Shown here: positions 9,011 to 16,642 of the stretch, piece by piece
Layout: each line of letters begins with the position of its first letter
Numbering within the stretch: position 1 is the stretch's first letter
Source of the DNA: Microbacterium sp. SORGH_AS_0862
GTDB taxonomy: Bacteria > Actinomycetota > Actinomycetes > Actinomycetales > Microbacteriaceae
DNA length: 64,000 bases
Reading direction: 5' to 3'
Assembly: GCF_030818795.1 (NCBI RefSeq)
Contig: NZ_JAUTAY010000001.1
Span: 2,604,001-2,668,000 of the forward strand
The notes under the pieces: model-generated
Databases searched by the model: none
Told to the model about the DNA's origin: nothing
What the model saw: only the letters and a program-made list of their open reading frames with translations
Position numbers and translations under genes: made by a program

Positions 9011-10138
9011 TCAGGCGAGGGTCTTTGCCCACGTTTTGCCCACACTCTCGCGGAGGGCTGCATCCTGCATGCGGGTGGCGACGGCTTCGAGGTCGTCGTC
9101 GAAGAGGTCGGCGTAGGTGTCGAGGGTCATCGCGGCAGACGCGTGGCCGAGCATCTTCTGCACAGCCTTGACGTTGGCCCCAGCACTGATTGCCAGCGAC
9201 GCCGCCGTGTGCCTCAGATCGTGCGGGGTAACGCGCGGGATGGTCGGGTCGATCTTCTGCGCCCGTTTGACGGCTACCGCGAACCATCCTTCGGAGTCGC
9301 CCTGTCGCTTCATGTGCGTGCGACCGTTGCCGAACAGCAGACCGTCGGGCCCCTTACCCGCGCAGGCCGCGGCGATCCGCTTGCTTAGGAAGGACGGGTA
9401 GGGCACGGAGCGTCGCTCGTGTGACTTCGGAGTGCCGACGTGGATCTCCCACTTCACGAGCACCGCGTTCTCCTCGACGTGCAGACGCCGCCGCAGCTCG
9501 TTCACATGCCGCACACGCAGCGCGGTAGCCTCACCCCACCGCAGACCGGTGTACGCGAGCACTAGCACGAGGTCTGGGTGAGCGGATGCGTTCGCGAGCG
9601 TGTGCACCTGATCGTGGGTCAGATAGACCCGACCCGTCTTCTTCGTCTTGCGCGGCAGGTTCTTGAGTCCTCGCGCCGGGTTGCGGGGGAGACGTCGATC
9701 GCCGACGGCCATGTCGAGGATGCCAGCCAGCACACCGAGCGCTCGCAGCACGACGGATGCGGACTTCTTCTGTCCGAGCTCGCTCACCCATGCCTGCACC
9801 TGGGACGGCAGGATGTCGCGGATCTCGGTCGATCCCCAGCGCGGTTCGACGTGCGCTCGCCATGCCGTCTCGAGCGGCAGATAAGACGAGGGCTTGAGTG
9901 CGGGCGGACGCTTTCCGGCGAGCCACGTCGGCGCAAGGTGTGCGACCGTGACCTTGCCCTGAGCGGGGTCGATGTACTCGCCCGTCGCCTTCGACACGGT
10001 GACCGACGCCAGGAAGAGCTCGGCCTCCTTCTTCGTTCTGAACCCGCGCTTGTCCGTCTGCTTCTTGTCGGGCTTGCGATAGCGAACGCGGTACCGAGGA
10101 CCGGCGGCGGTGGCGTACTTCGTGATGGAACCGGCCAC
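9011..10138 (-). CDS. int: Tyrosine-family phage integrase
   Basis: This 375-residue tyrosine recombinase catalyses integration into and excision from tRNA-Arg. The N-terminal arm-binding domain includes YRVRYRKPDKKQTDKRGF, followed by a SAM-like core-binding domain and the catalytic domain. The catalytic motifs are Arg in YTGLRWGEA, HDLRH, LGH and nucleophile Tyr342 in LDTYADLF. GTG at 10138 is chosen because the ImmA/IrrE stop lies 2 bases upstream; a longer frame to 10432 only shadows that gene. Its 3' end overlaps an arm-type binding site and lies 58 bases from attL, typical of int next to attP. Confidence 0.96.
   Translation of the reverse strand: MAGSITKYATAAGPRYRVRYRKPDKKQTDKRGFRTKKEAELFLASVTVSKATGEYIDPAQGKVTVAHLAPTWLAGKRPPALKPSSYLPLETAWRAHVEPRWGSTEIRDILPSQVQAWVSELGQKKSASVVLRALGVLAGILDMAVGDRRLPRNPARGLKNLPRKTKKTGRVYLTHDQVHTLANASAHPDLVLVLAYTGLRWGEATALRVRHVNELRRRLHVEENAVLVKWEIHVGTPKSHERRSVPYPSFLSKRIAAACAGKGPDGLLFGNGRTHMKRQGDSEGWFAVAVKRAQKIDPTIPRVTPHDLRHTAASLAISAGANVKAVQKMLGHASAAMTLDTYADLFDDDLEAVATRMQDAALRESVGKTWAKTLA
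9026..9044. promoter_or_regulatory. Left arm-type integrase site
   Basis: A 19-bp sequence holding two TGCCCAC copies 11 bp apart recurs once at 49174-49192 in the same orientation with a single mismatch. The two copies lie 73 and 96 bp inside the attL and attR cores. Location and tandem half-sites fit arm-type sites bound by the integrase N-terminal domain. This copy is inside the last codons of int. Confidence 0.75.
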
Positions 10139-10140
10139 GG

Positions 10141-10599
10141 TCAGACCTGCACTTCCTCGAGGTGGTCCCACTGGCCGGCGCCCATGCGCGGCCGCACATA
10201 GACGGTGTCGCCGAAGCGCTGCAGGATGCGGCGGAACGCGTCCACGATGTCGACGGTGACGTCGAGGTCGACGGCGATCGCCTCCGCGTGTCCGTCGTGC
10301 ATCCGCTCGGCGAGCTTGTAGTCGTCGATGTCGATGAGTCGGAGCGCTGCCCACTCGTCGGCGCGACGTTCCTGCAGCGCATTGCGCGGCCCGAACATGG
10401 TCGGCTCGTCTGCGAAGACGGCGTGTGCACACTCATGCGCGAGGACGCTTCGGTGTAGCCGTCGTGCCATGCCAGCGCGCAGGCGAATGATTCGGCGTCG
10501 GTGGAGATACTCGCCATCGCGATCGTCGGGCAGATCGTCAACGACGCGAACGCGTACGCGCAGGATCTCCAGCGTCTCGAGGATGTGCTCGTCCATCAA
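10141..10599 (-). CDS. ImmA/IrrE family metallopeptidase
   Basis: This 152-residue zinc peptidase has the HExxH motif as HECAH (LAHECAHAVF, near residue 54) and a downstream ERRADEWAALRL helix holding the third ligand. Such proteins sit beside phage repressors and can cleave or inactivate them to trigger induction, as ImmA does to ImmR in ICEBs1. Here the gene overlaps the repressor stop by 4 bases (ATGA) and is followed by int, so all three are one leftward transcript. Cleavage of this particular repressor is inferred from arrangement only. Confidence 0.9.
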   Translation of the reverse strand: MMDEHILETLEILRVRVRVVDDLPDDRDGEYLHRRRIIRLRAGMARRLHRSVLAHECAHAVFADEPTMFGPRNALQERRADEWAALRLIDIDDYKLAERMHDGHAEAIAVDLDVTVDIVDAFRRILQRFGDTVYVRPRMGAGQWDHLEEVQV

Positions 10600-11012
10600 C
10601 CCTCGCCGTCGTCCCCTCCACGGTCGCGCCCCTTGGTCTTGGCGACCGCTCGGTCATCCTCCGCACGACCTCGGACACCGAACCGACCTTCGACGACGTT
10701 GCTGCTCGATCGAGCTTCGATGTGCGCGAGGAGCTCGCGCGCGAGTTCCAGTTCCGTGAGGTCTTCGACGCCGGTTTTCACCTCACGGATACGCGCTTCG
10801 GCATCGGTGATGTACTCGCCCTCAGCGAGAGCTTCGACGACGGGGCGATCGTAAGAGCGAGCGAACTTCAGGACGAACTCGACTGCGGGGCGTCCCCCCT
10901 GCTTCCAGCGCGTGACGTTCGACTTGTCGATGCCAACTCGGTCGGCAATGTCTTTGGCCTGCACGGCTCCAGCAACGGCCTGCACGTACTTCCACCAGCG
11001 GGTCTCATTCAC
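10596..11012 (-). CDS. Prophage repressor-like HTH protein
   Basis: The 138-residue protein has an N-terminal helix-turn-helix (VQAKDIADRVGIDKSNVTRW, around residues 15-34) and a helical C-terminal half, and is the best candidate for the immunity repressor. GTG at 11012 is preferred: a TTGCAC-17 bp-TAGAGT promoter ends 7 bases before it, so the mRNA would be leaderless, and the alternative GTG at 11021 would overlap the -10 box. A 16-bp operator-like palindrome sits in the promoter spacer, which implies autoregulation. It is divergent from the Cro-like gene and co-transcribed with the peptidase and integrase. Confidence 0.85.
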   Translation of the reverse strand: MNETRWWKYVQAVAGAVQAKDIADRVGIDKSNVTRWKQGGRPAVEFVLKFARSYDRPVVEALAEGEYITDAEARIREVKTGVEDLTELELARELLAHIEARSSSNVVEGRFGVRGRAEDDRAVAKTKGRDRGGDDGEG

Positions 11013-11019
11013 GATCGCC

Positions 11020-11048
11020 ACTCTAGTTGCGCGCGCGCAACAGTGCAA
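11020..11048 (-). promoter_or_regulatory. Repressor promoter (leaderless)
   Basis: On the minus strand, TTGCAC (11048-11043) and TAGAGT (11025-11020) are separated by exactly 17 bp. Seven bases after the -10 box comes the repressor GTG, so transcription should begin at or near the start codon. The whole spacer is occupied by the 16-bp palindrome at 11026-11041, so a bound repressor would block RNA polymerase. Confidence 0.7.
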
Positions 11049-11135
11049 CTGAGTGCAGCAATCAAACTCGTAGTTGCGCAACGGCAAACCCTCATCTACC
11101 ATCAGTTGCACCGCCGCAACCGTCGGTTGCAGCAA
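11026..11135. promoter_or_regulatory. Immunity operator cluster (GTTGC/GCAAC)
   Basis: Two 16-bp palindromes of the form GTTGC-N6-GCAAC lie at 11026-11041 and 11105-11120. A compact GTTGCGCAAC palindrome is at 11073-11082, and further half-sites are at 11045-11049 and 11126-11130. They fill the divergent region between repressor and cro. The central one overlaps a possible rightward -35 (TTGCGC, 11075-11080) with TACCAT at 11097-11102. These are probably operators for the repressor and the Cro-like protein. Confidence 0.75.
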
Positions 11136-11154
11136 TGATTCAGAGGAGCCGAAG

Positions 11155-11418
11155 ATGTCGACACTGGTGATCGACACGGAGCGCTTTCAGCAGCTGCGTA
11201 ATGAGCAGGGCTTGGACACCGTTCAGAGCCTCGCGAGTGCGCTCGGCGTCGACAAGGGCACCGCATCTCGAGTGCTCAACGGCAAGGCCGCGCCTGGTCC
11301 GCGCTTCATCTCGTCCGTGCTGATGACCTTCCCCGTCAAGTTCGAGGACGTGTTCACGATCGTGTCGGAGCCGGGGGAGCAGTCGTCCGCCGCCACAGCC
11401 GCGAAGGATGCGGCATGA
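11155..11418 (+). CDS. Cro-like HTH regulator
   Basis: This 87-residue protein contains a helix-turn-helix (TVQSLASALGVDKGTASRVL, about residues 22-41) and a short Ala/Ser-rich tail. It is the first gene of the rightward early operon, transcribed away from the repressor across the operator cluster, which is the usual position of Cro. The ATG at 11155 has a good ribosome binding site (AGAGGAG). A longer frame beginning at 11074 would run through the operators and is not used. It overlaps the next gene by 4 bases. Confidence 0.8.
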   Translation: MSTLVIDTERFQQLRNEQGLDTVQSLASALGVDKGTASRVLNGKAAPGPRFISSVLMTFPVKFEDVFTIVSEPGEQSSAATAAKDAA

Positions 11419-11672
11419 GTGTCATCGCTCCGCAGGGTGCGCAGGTGATCCCGATGCGCAGGACGGCCACGGCGCCCGAGCCGATCTGGCTCTCGCCCGA
11501 TCAGGTGTGCGAGATCGTTCCCGGTCTCACCCCGCGCGACCTGGAAGATATGCGCTCCTCCGGCAAGGGGCCGCGTTACTCGAAGCCCACGCCGCGCAAG
11601 GTCGTGTACGCGCAGGCGGACGTGCACGAGTGGCTGCGCTCGAAGCAGCACGGAACGGGGGAGCAGCCATGA
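11415..11672 (+). CDS. Excisionase/MerR-type DNA-binding protein
   Basis: The 85-residue product has a winged-helix excisionase-like pattern: LSPDQVCEIVPGLTPRDLED followed by GPRYSKPTPRKVVYAQADV and HEWL. Proteins of this kind bend DNA at att sites or act as early regulators. It is the second early gene and overlaps both neighbours by 4 bases. Whether it is the directionality factor for this integrase is not shown by sequence; the HTH protein at 23770 is another candidate. Confidence 0.7.
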   Translation: MSVIAPQGAQVIPMRRTATAPEPIWLSPDQVCEIVPGLTPRDLEDMRSSGKGPRYSKPTPRKVVYAQADVHEWLRSKQHGTGEQP

Positions 11673-11890
11673 CCCCCGAACTACAGACGGTCCTCGGCTG
11701 GGTCATCGGCCTGATCATCCTCAGCCTCTGCTTCCTGATCGCCTGCATCGTCACCGCGCAGCCCATCGACGACACGCATCCCGACGCGCTCGGCTCTCTC
11801 GACCAGCGGGACGGCATCGGCCAGGCGCTCGCCGAATCGAAGGACCACGAGCGTTGGCGCGACGACCGTCACCTCCGCACCACCACCTGA
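11669..11890 (+). CDS. Small single-pass membrane protein
   Basis: This 73-residue protein has one hydrophobic segment near the N terminus (VLGWVIGLIILSLCFLIACI, residues 8-27) followed by a charged, hydrophilic tail. The ATG overlaps the upstream stop by 4 bases. I do not recognise it. As an early phage gene it might act in superinfection exclusion or host takeover, but nothing in the sequence establishes this. Confidence 0.6.
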   Translation: MTPELQTVLGWVIGLIILSLCFLIACIVTAQPIDDTHPDALGSLDQRDGIGQALAESKDHERWRDDRHLRTTT

Positions 11891-11901
11891 CCTCACACAC
11901 G

Positions 11902-11947
11902 TGAGAGCGGGCGGGGCTCGTCCCCCAACGGGTGCTGTCCGCTCTCA
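11902..11947. repeat. Inverted repeat in the 11890-11988 gap
   Basis: A perfect 9-bp inverted repeat, TGAGAGCGG (11902-11910) and CCGCTCTCA (11939-11947), encloses 28 bases in the gap of the early operon. There is no U tract, so it is more likely an RNA structure, attenuator or protein site than a simple terminator. Confidence 0.45.
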
Positions 11948-11987
11948 CTCTCTCCACAACCGCACAGATCCGAACGAAGGGCACATC

Positions 11988-12149
11988 ATGACGGATCCGA
12001 ACATCCACCCGGTGAGCATCACCATCCCCGCCGGCACGCGCGTCGACATCGACCTGCACGCCGCGCCTCACCCGCCCGTCTCGGCCGCGGCAGTCGCCGC
12101 CGACCGATACGCCGCCGAACTCGGCCGCCAGGCCGACGCTGCCGCGTGA
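11988..12149 (+). CDS. Small early phage protein
   Basis: This 53-residue hypothetical protein begins at ATG 11988; an in-frame extension to 11901 lies in the inverted-repeat region and has no coding character. The sequence is hydrophilic, with an Ala-rich helical C-terminal half (SAAAVAADRYAAELGRQADA). Its stop overlaps a GTG start of the next small gene (GTGA), the coupling style seen throughout this operon. Function unknown. Confidence 0.5.
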   Translation: MTDPNIHPVSITIPAGTRVDIDLHAAPHPPVSAAAVAADRYAAELGRQADAAA

Positions 12150-12316
12150 ACGGTAAGGGGAGGAAACGATGGGCATCTGGCGACCTGGTCGTGATCGACG
12201 GCGTGCGATGGGTGATCCGAGTCCTCACCCCGACGCGAGCAGAGCTCGAGGCGATGAACACCGTGACCGCGATGTGGCGAACAATCCCACCGAGTCTGCT
12301 ACCCACGCGCCGCTGA
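12146..12316 (+). CDS. Small early phage protein (56 aa)
   Basis: A 56-residue frame starts at GTG 12146, overlapping the previous stop, and ends at TGA 12314-12316. Its sequence (RWASGDLVVIDGVRWVIRVL, then LTPTRAELEAMN) looks like a compact beta-barrel or SH3-like fold, and its codons are GC3-rich like real neighbours. It therefore looks more genuine than the overlapping frame that begins with ATG at 12169. I do not recognise the family. Confidence 0.55.
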   Translation: MNGKGRKRWASGDLVVIDGVRWVIRVLTPTRAELEAMNTVTAMWRTIPPSLLPTRR

Positions 12317-12630
12317 GCTACACCACCGCGTTCGCGCCGCACGCTCAGATGCGGTGGCTCGTGCGTCTCGAGCCCGCCGAACTCCCGCACCTCGGCACCG
12401 TCCGCCGCGACCTGCTCGTCTGGACCGTCCGCCCCTGGGTGCGCGTCCCCAACGGCACCAAGCACGGCGAACGCCGCATCGGCCGCATCATCGCCCAGCA
12501 CGAGAGGTGGGCGCTCGCCGCGGCCGTCGCGAAGGCGATGCAGGCGTGCGGCTCGTTCTACGACGTGCCGTCAGCTCGGATCGGATCGATCGCCGACAAC
12601 CACCTCCGCATCCTGGGGGGACGGCGATGA
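12274..12630 (+). CDS. Hypothetical early phage protein
   Basis: The coding-like part begins around residue 15 (YTTAFAPHAQMRWLVRLEPA) and contains a compact strand-rich domain (RRDLLVWTVRPWVRVPNGT). GTG at 12274 is taken as the start, giving 118 residues and a 43-base overlap with the preceding gene; ATG at 12349 is the alternative. The frame is open further back to 12169, but that part shadows the 56-residue gene. Its stop overlaps the next ATG. Function unknown. Confidence 0.55.
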   Translation: MANNPTESATHAPLSYTTAFAPHAQMRWLVRLEPAELPHLGTVRRDLLVWTVRPWVRVPNGTKHGERRIGRIIAQHERWALAAAVAKAMQACGSFYDVPSARIGSIADNHLRILGGRR

Positions 12631-12944
12631 GCGCCGTCGACGCCGCCCTCGCGACAGCATCGAATGCGCCGGGCATCACGATCGGATCCGGACTCACGGT
12701 CGCCGACCTCCTCGCGTTCGCGGCCGCACATCCTGACGCCGCGGCCGCGGAGAGCGACATCATCCGCGAGCTCGCAGTCAGCCCCGCCCGTTACTCGCAG
12801 CTACTCAGCCGGGCGATCGACCGACCCGAGGCGCTCGTCATCGACGCCGTCACTACCCATGCGCTGCTGCGCCGTCGCGAAGAGATCCGCGGACGTCGTT
12901 CCGCTCTGGCCCGCGCAAGCGCCGCGGCCACCGCCAGCTTCTGA
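12627..12944 (+). CDS. DUF3263-like DNA-binding protein, copy 1
   Basis: The 105-residue helical protein has a C-terminal region (SPARYSQLLSRAIDRPEALV, then THALLRRREEIRGRRS) resembling the DUF3263 helix-turn-helix family of small actinobacterial and actinophage proteins. A clear paralogue lies at 48549-48779 at the other end of the prophage: both share a LLAF segment, an (S/T)PARY turn, and RAID-x-x-EALV. The role is probably DNA binding or regulation, inferred from the family only. Confidence 0.65.
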   Translation: MSAVDAALATASNAPGITIGSGLTVADLLAFAAAHPDAAAAESDIIRELAVSPARYSQLLSRAIDRPEALVIDAVTTHALLRRREEIRGRRSALARASAAATASF

Positions 12945-12955
12945 GAGGTCTACGC

Positions 12956-13549
12956 ATGGACAGCACCGAACGCCCCGAGTGGGCAGACGTCGCACGGTTC
13001 GCTGACGATCAGCGCTGGCACCGCGGCGACTGGATGCAGACGTACACCGGCCGCCAGTTCTATCCGATGGCGCCGCATCCGGACGACGTCGACATCGTCG
13101 ACATCGCGCACGCCCTGAGCATGCTCTGCCGCTACAACGGCCACGTCACCCGCTTCTATAGCGTCGCCGAGCACTGCGTCCTGATGAGTCAGGCGGCCGA
13201 GCCGGAGATCGCTCTCTGGACACTCCTGCACGACGCAACCGAGGCGTACGTGGGCGACATGGTTCGACCGCTCAAGGTCGGCATGCCCGACTACCGCGCA
13301 GCAGAGGACCGCGTCGAGGATGCGATCGTCGCCCACTTCGGGCTCCCGTTCCACAAGCCGCCCGCGGTGAAGGAACTCGACCTGCGCATCCTGTGGAACG
13401 AACGCGAAGCACTGCTCGCCCAGCCGCCGCGCCCGTGGTCGATGCACGGCGAGAAGCTCGACGTCACCATCCACGCGTGGTCGCCCGCTGAGGCTGAGGC
13501 TGCCTACCTGGCACGCTTCGACCAGCTCACCTCGGGCGGTGCGCGATGA
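12956..13549 (+). CDS. HD-domain phosphohydrolase (YfbR-like)
   Basis: This 197-residue metal-dependent hydrolase has the HD signature: FYSVAEHCVLMS supplies the first His, LLHDATEAYVGDMVRPLK the HD pair and a later Asp. It matches the 5'-deoxynucleotidase/YfbR group, which removes phosphate from nucleotides. Phages use such enzymes to reshape dNTP pools or favour modified nucleotides; the nearby methyltransferases make a nucleotide-related role plausible, but the substrate is unknown. ATG at 12956 begins 12 bases after the previous stop, and the 3' end overlaps the following zinc-ribbon gene by 4 bases. Confidence 0.85.
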   Translation: MDSTERPEWADVARFADDQRWHRGDWMQTYTGRQFYPMAPHPDDVDIVDIAHALSMLCRYNGHVTRFYSVAEHCVLMSQAAEPEIALWTLLHDATEAYVGDMVRPLKVGMPDYRAAEDRVEDAIVAHFGLPFHKPPAVKELDLRILWNEREALLAQPPRPWSMHGEKLDVTIHAWSPAEAEAAYLARFDQLTSGGAR

Positions 13550-13710
13550 TCCGCGCTCAACACCTCAGTGCCGTAGCGAAGCCTGCCAAGGAGCGTGGCG
13601 TGCATGCCTGCCCCCGCTGCGGCCACAAGAGACAGGCGCGGCCATCATCACTGTGCGAGGACTGCCGCTTCGTCCTCACTGCTGCTGAGCGTCTGGCGTG
13701 GGCAGCATGA
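13546..13710 (+). CDS. Small zinc-ribbon protein (54 aa)
   Basis: This short gene lies between and overlaps two larger ones (ATGA at both ends). It encodes HACPRCGHKRQARPSSLCED then C, that is a CxxC-x13-CxxC zinc ribbon in the middle of 54 residues, with a helical tail (VLTAAERLAWAA). Such ribbons usually bind nucleic acid or act as adaptor modules. Function unknown. Confidence 0.65.
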   Translation: MIRAQHLSAVAKPAKERGVHACPRCGHKRQARPSSLCEDCRFVLTAAERLAWAA

Positions 13711-14054
13711 GCGCGGGGGAGCGTCAACCGCAGGTTGATGCCGAAGCGCGCAACGGCGCGGTCGAGCCCACGGACAAGCGCAACGCCCGCAGCGACATCG
13801 AGACGGAGTCCTGGCTCAACGGTTTCGTGCGCCGCATCATCCGCCGCGCAGGCGTCCGCGTCGCCAACGCCGACGAGGTCGAATTGTCCATCCTCCTCGC
13901 AATCCGCGACGACTTCGACGACGCGATCCAGACCGCCGTCGACGGCATGCGCGACCGCCACGTCCCATGGCGACTCATCGGAGAAGCCGCAGGTATCACC
14001 ACGCAGGCCGCCCAGCAGCGCTGGGGCCGCGACCAGAAGGAGACCACACGATGA
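13707..14054 (+). CDS. Hypothetical early phage protein, HTH-like C terminus
   Basis: The 115-residue acidic-to-neutral helical protein begins at ATG 13707, which overlaps the preceding stop. Its C-terminal third (HVPWRLIGEAAGITTQAAQQ, then RWGRD) resembles a helix-turn-helix, suggesting DNA binding. The central segment (ESWLNGFVRRIIRRAGV) is a basic amphipathic helix. It immediately precedes and overlaps the helicase-methyltransferase gene, so it may be expressed stoichiometrically with it. Not recognised. Confidence 0.6.
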   Translation: MSAGERQPQVDAEARNGAVEPTDKRNARSDIETESWLNGFVRRIIRRAGVRVANADEVELSILLAIRDDFDDAIQTAVDGMRDRHVPWRLIGEAAGITTQAAQQRWGRDQKETTR

Positions 14055-16642
14055 GCGCTCTGCTCTCGCCCCTGTTCCTGCAACACCCCACCGACACCTA
14101 CGAGCAGTTCATCCGCGACAAAGTCGCCTTCGACCGGTCGTTCGGCTTCCCGGTCCACGATGACGACCTCCCAGCGATCCTCAAGCCCCACCAGCGCGCC
14201 ATTGTGAAGTGGGCGCTCGCTGGTGGACGCCGCGCGATCTTCGCCGCGTTCGGGCTCGGTAAGTCGGTGATGCAGCTTGCGACGCTGCACACCACGATCA
14301 CGCACCCCGCCTCCGAGGTGCCGGGTGGACGCGCGCTAATCGTCGCGCCTCTGGGTGTGCGTGGTGAGTTCATCCGTGATGGCCGTGAGCTGCTTGGTAT
14401 CGAGGTGCGCTTCGTGCGTCGCACCGAGGATGTCGACCTCTCATGGTCGGGCATCTACGTCACGAACTACGAGAGCGTGCGCGACGGCAAGCTCGACGTC
14501 GACCTGTTCGACGCGGTGTCCCTCGACGAGGCGTCGGTGCTGCGCTCGTTCGGGTCGAAGACCTATCAGGAGTTCCTGCCGCTGTTCGAGCGGATCCCGT
14601 ACCGGTTCGTCGCGACCGCGACGCCCTCACCGAACCGGCACAAGGAGCTGATCCACTACGCCGGCTTCCTCGGCATCATGGACACCGGCCAGGCCCTGAC
14701 ACGCTTCTTCGTCCGCAACAGTTCGAAGGCAAACGACCTGCGCCTGTACCCGCACAAGGAGCGGGAGTTCTGGCTGTGGCTGAACACGTGGGCGTGCTTC
14801 GTGCAGCGCCCGTCGGATCTCGGCTTCCCGGATGACGGCTACGACCTGCCACCGTTGACGATCAACTGGGAGGAGGTGCAGGTCGACATCGCCTCGGACG
14901 AGGTGGAACGCAACGGCCAGGGCGTGCTCGTCAGCGGTGGCGCCATGTCGCTGCAGGCCACCGCGCGCGAGAAGCGCAAGACCCTCACGCAGCGCGTCGC
15001 ACGTGCTCTCACACTCGTGCGCGAGCACGTCGAGCTGCACGGCGCCGACGAGCCGGTGATCCTCTGGTGCGACCTCAACGACGAGCAGGACCTGCTGGAG
15101 TCGATGCTCCGCGCCGAAGGCCTCCCGTTCTCCAGCATCCACGGCAGCCTCGACGACGTTGAAGCCGAACGGCGCCTCGACGCGTGGCGCGCAGCCGAGA
15201 CGACCGAGCTGATCGGCAAACCCGTGCAGCTCGGGCAGGGTATGAACCTGCAGCGCGCGGCCACCGCGATCTTCGTCGGCGTGACCTACAAGTTCAACGA
15301 CACGATCCAGGCCGTGCACCGCATCCAACGGTTCGGCCAGACACGACCCGTCACCGTGCACCTGGTCTACGCCGAGACCGAGTCGGCGATCCGCGACACC
15401 CTCCTCGCGAAGTGGGAGGAGCACGACCGTCTTACCGACACGATGAGCGACATCATTCGCGAGTTCGGCCTCAACCCCGGCGCCGTCTCCGCCGCGCTGC
15501 GCCGAGCGATCGGCGTCGACCGCTCCGAAGAGTCCGGGCCCGGATGGGTGCTCGCACACAACGACTGCGTGCTCGAAGCCCGCGACCACCTGAGCGACGA
15601 CTCCGTCGACCTGCTCGTCACCTCGTGGCCGTTCTCTAACCACTACGAGTACTCACCGAACTACAACGACTTCGGCCACACCGACGACAACTTGCACTTC
15701 TGGCAGCAGATGGACTACCTCACGCGCGAGCTCTACCGGGTGATGAAACCCGGCCGCATCTACGCCGCGCACGTCAAGGACCGCATCAACTTCGGAGCCG
15801 TCACCGGCGCCGGCGTCCCCACGTCCTCGCCATTCCACGCCGAAGGCATCGTGCACATGCTCAAGCACGGCTTCGACTACCTCGGCATGATCACCATCAC
15901 CACCGACGTCGTCCGCGAGAACAACCAGACCTACCGCCTCGGCTACACCGAGATGCGCAAGGACGCGACCAAGATGGGCGTCGGCTCGCCCGAATACGTC
16001 CTCCTCTTCCACAAGCCGCAGACCGACCGCCAGCGCGGGTACGCCGACGAACGAGTCGAGAAGGACGAACGCGACTACTCGCTCGCCCGCTGGCAGATCG
16101 ACGCCGCCGCCGACTGGCGATCCTCCGGCAACCGACTCCTCGCACCCGACGAGCTCGCCGCCCTCAGCCCCGAGATCCTCGCGAAGCTGTTCAAGAACCA
16201 AGCCCGCGCGAACGTCTACGACTACGACACCCACGTCGCCACCGGCGAAGCCCTCCAAGCCCGCGACGCCCTCCCCAAGAAGTTCGCCTCCATCCACGCC
16301 GGATCCTGGCGCCCCGACGTCTGGGACGACGTCAACCGCATGCTCACCCTCAACGGCGAACAGTCCCGCCGAGCCCTCGAGTTCCACATCTGCCCCCTCC
16401 AGTTCGACATCGTCGACCGCCTCATCACCCGCTACTCCAACCCCGGCGATCTCGTCCTCGACGTGTTCAGCGGCCTCGGCACCGTCGCACTCCGCGCTCG
16501 CCGCCTCGGGCGCAGCGGCTACGGCATCGAGCTGAACCCGACATCGCACCGTGACGCGGTGATGTATCAGCGGGAGCTTGACCAGGAGCAGGCGACGCCG
16601 ACCTTGTTCGATCTGCTCGATCTTGAGGGCGGTGCAGCGTGA
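14051..16642 (+). CDS. SF2 helicase fused to DNA methyltransferase
   Basis: This 863-residue two-enzyme protein starts with an SF2/SNF2-type ATPase: Walker A FAAFGLGKS (Lys71), a DEAS box near residue 158, and the motif V/VI region QGMNLQRAATA and HRIQRFGQTRP. The second half is a beta-class amino-methyltransferase in the order motif IV then motif I. Its catalytic motif reads TSWPF (near residue 524) where N4/N6 enzymes have [S/D]PP[Y/F/W]. The SAM-binding motif DVFSGLGTVALRA is near residue 804. It resembles helicase/methylase fusions of actinophages. Likely role: DNA modification or anti-restriction during replication; base and site specificity cannot be read from sequence. Confidence 0.85.
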   Translation: MSALLSPLFLQHPTDTYEQFIRDKVAFDRSFGFPVHDDDLPAILKPHQRAIVKWALAGGRRAIFAAFGLGKSVMQLATLHTTITHPASEVPGGRALIVAPLGVRGEFIRDGRELLGIEVRFVRRTEDVDLSWSGIYVTNYESVRDGKLDVDLFDAVSLDEASVLRSFGSKTYQEFLPLFERIPYRFVATATPSPNRHKELIHYAGFLGIMDTGQALTRFFVRNSSKANDLRLYPHKEREFWLWLNTWACFVQRPSDLGFPDDGYDLPPLTINWEEVQVDIASDEVERNGQGVLVSGGAMSLQATAREKRKTLTQRVARALTLVREHVELHGADEPVILWCDLNDEQDLLESMLRAEGLPFSSIHGSLDDVEAERRLDAWRAAETTELIGKPVQLGQGMNLQRAATAIFVGVTYKFNDTIQAVHRIQRFGQTRPVTVHLVYAETESAIRDTLLAKWEEHDRLTDTMSDIIREFGLNPGAVSAALRRAIGVDRSEESGPGWVLAHNDCVLEARDHLSDDSVDLLVTSWPFSNHYEYSPNYNDFGHTDDNLHFWQQMDYLTRELYRVMKPGRIYAAHVKDRINFGAVTGAGVPTSSPFHAEGIVHMLKHGFDYLGMITITTDVVRENNQTYRLGYTEMRKDATKMGVGSPEYVLLFHKPQTDRQRGYADERVEKDERDYSLARWQIDAAADWRSSGNRLLAPDELAALSPEILAKLFKNQARANVYDYDTHVATGEALQARDALPKKFASIHAGSWRPDVWDDVNRMLTLNGEQSRRALEFHICPLQFDIVDRLITRYSNPGDLVLDVFSGLGTVALRARRLGRSGYGIELNPTSHRDAVMYQRELDQEQATPTLFDLLDLEGGAA

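Noticed and set aside
8830..9063. A minus-strand open frame across tRNA-Arg whose product contains VPLEGFEPPTRSLG
   Set aside because: This is the antisense of a tRNA gene, a well-known source of spurious proteins; the tRNA is intact on the plus strand.
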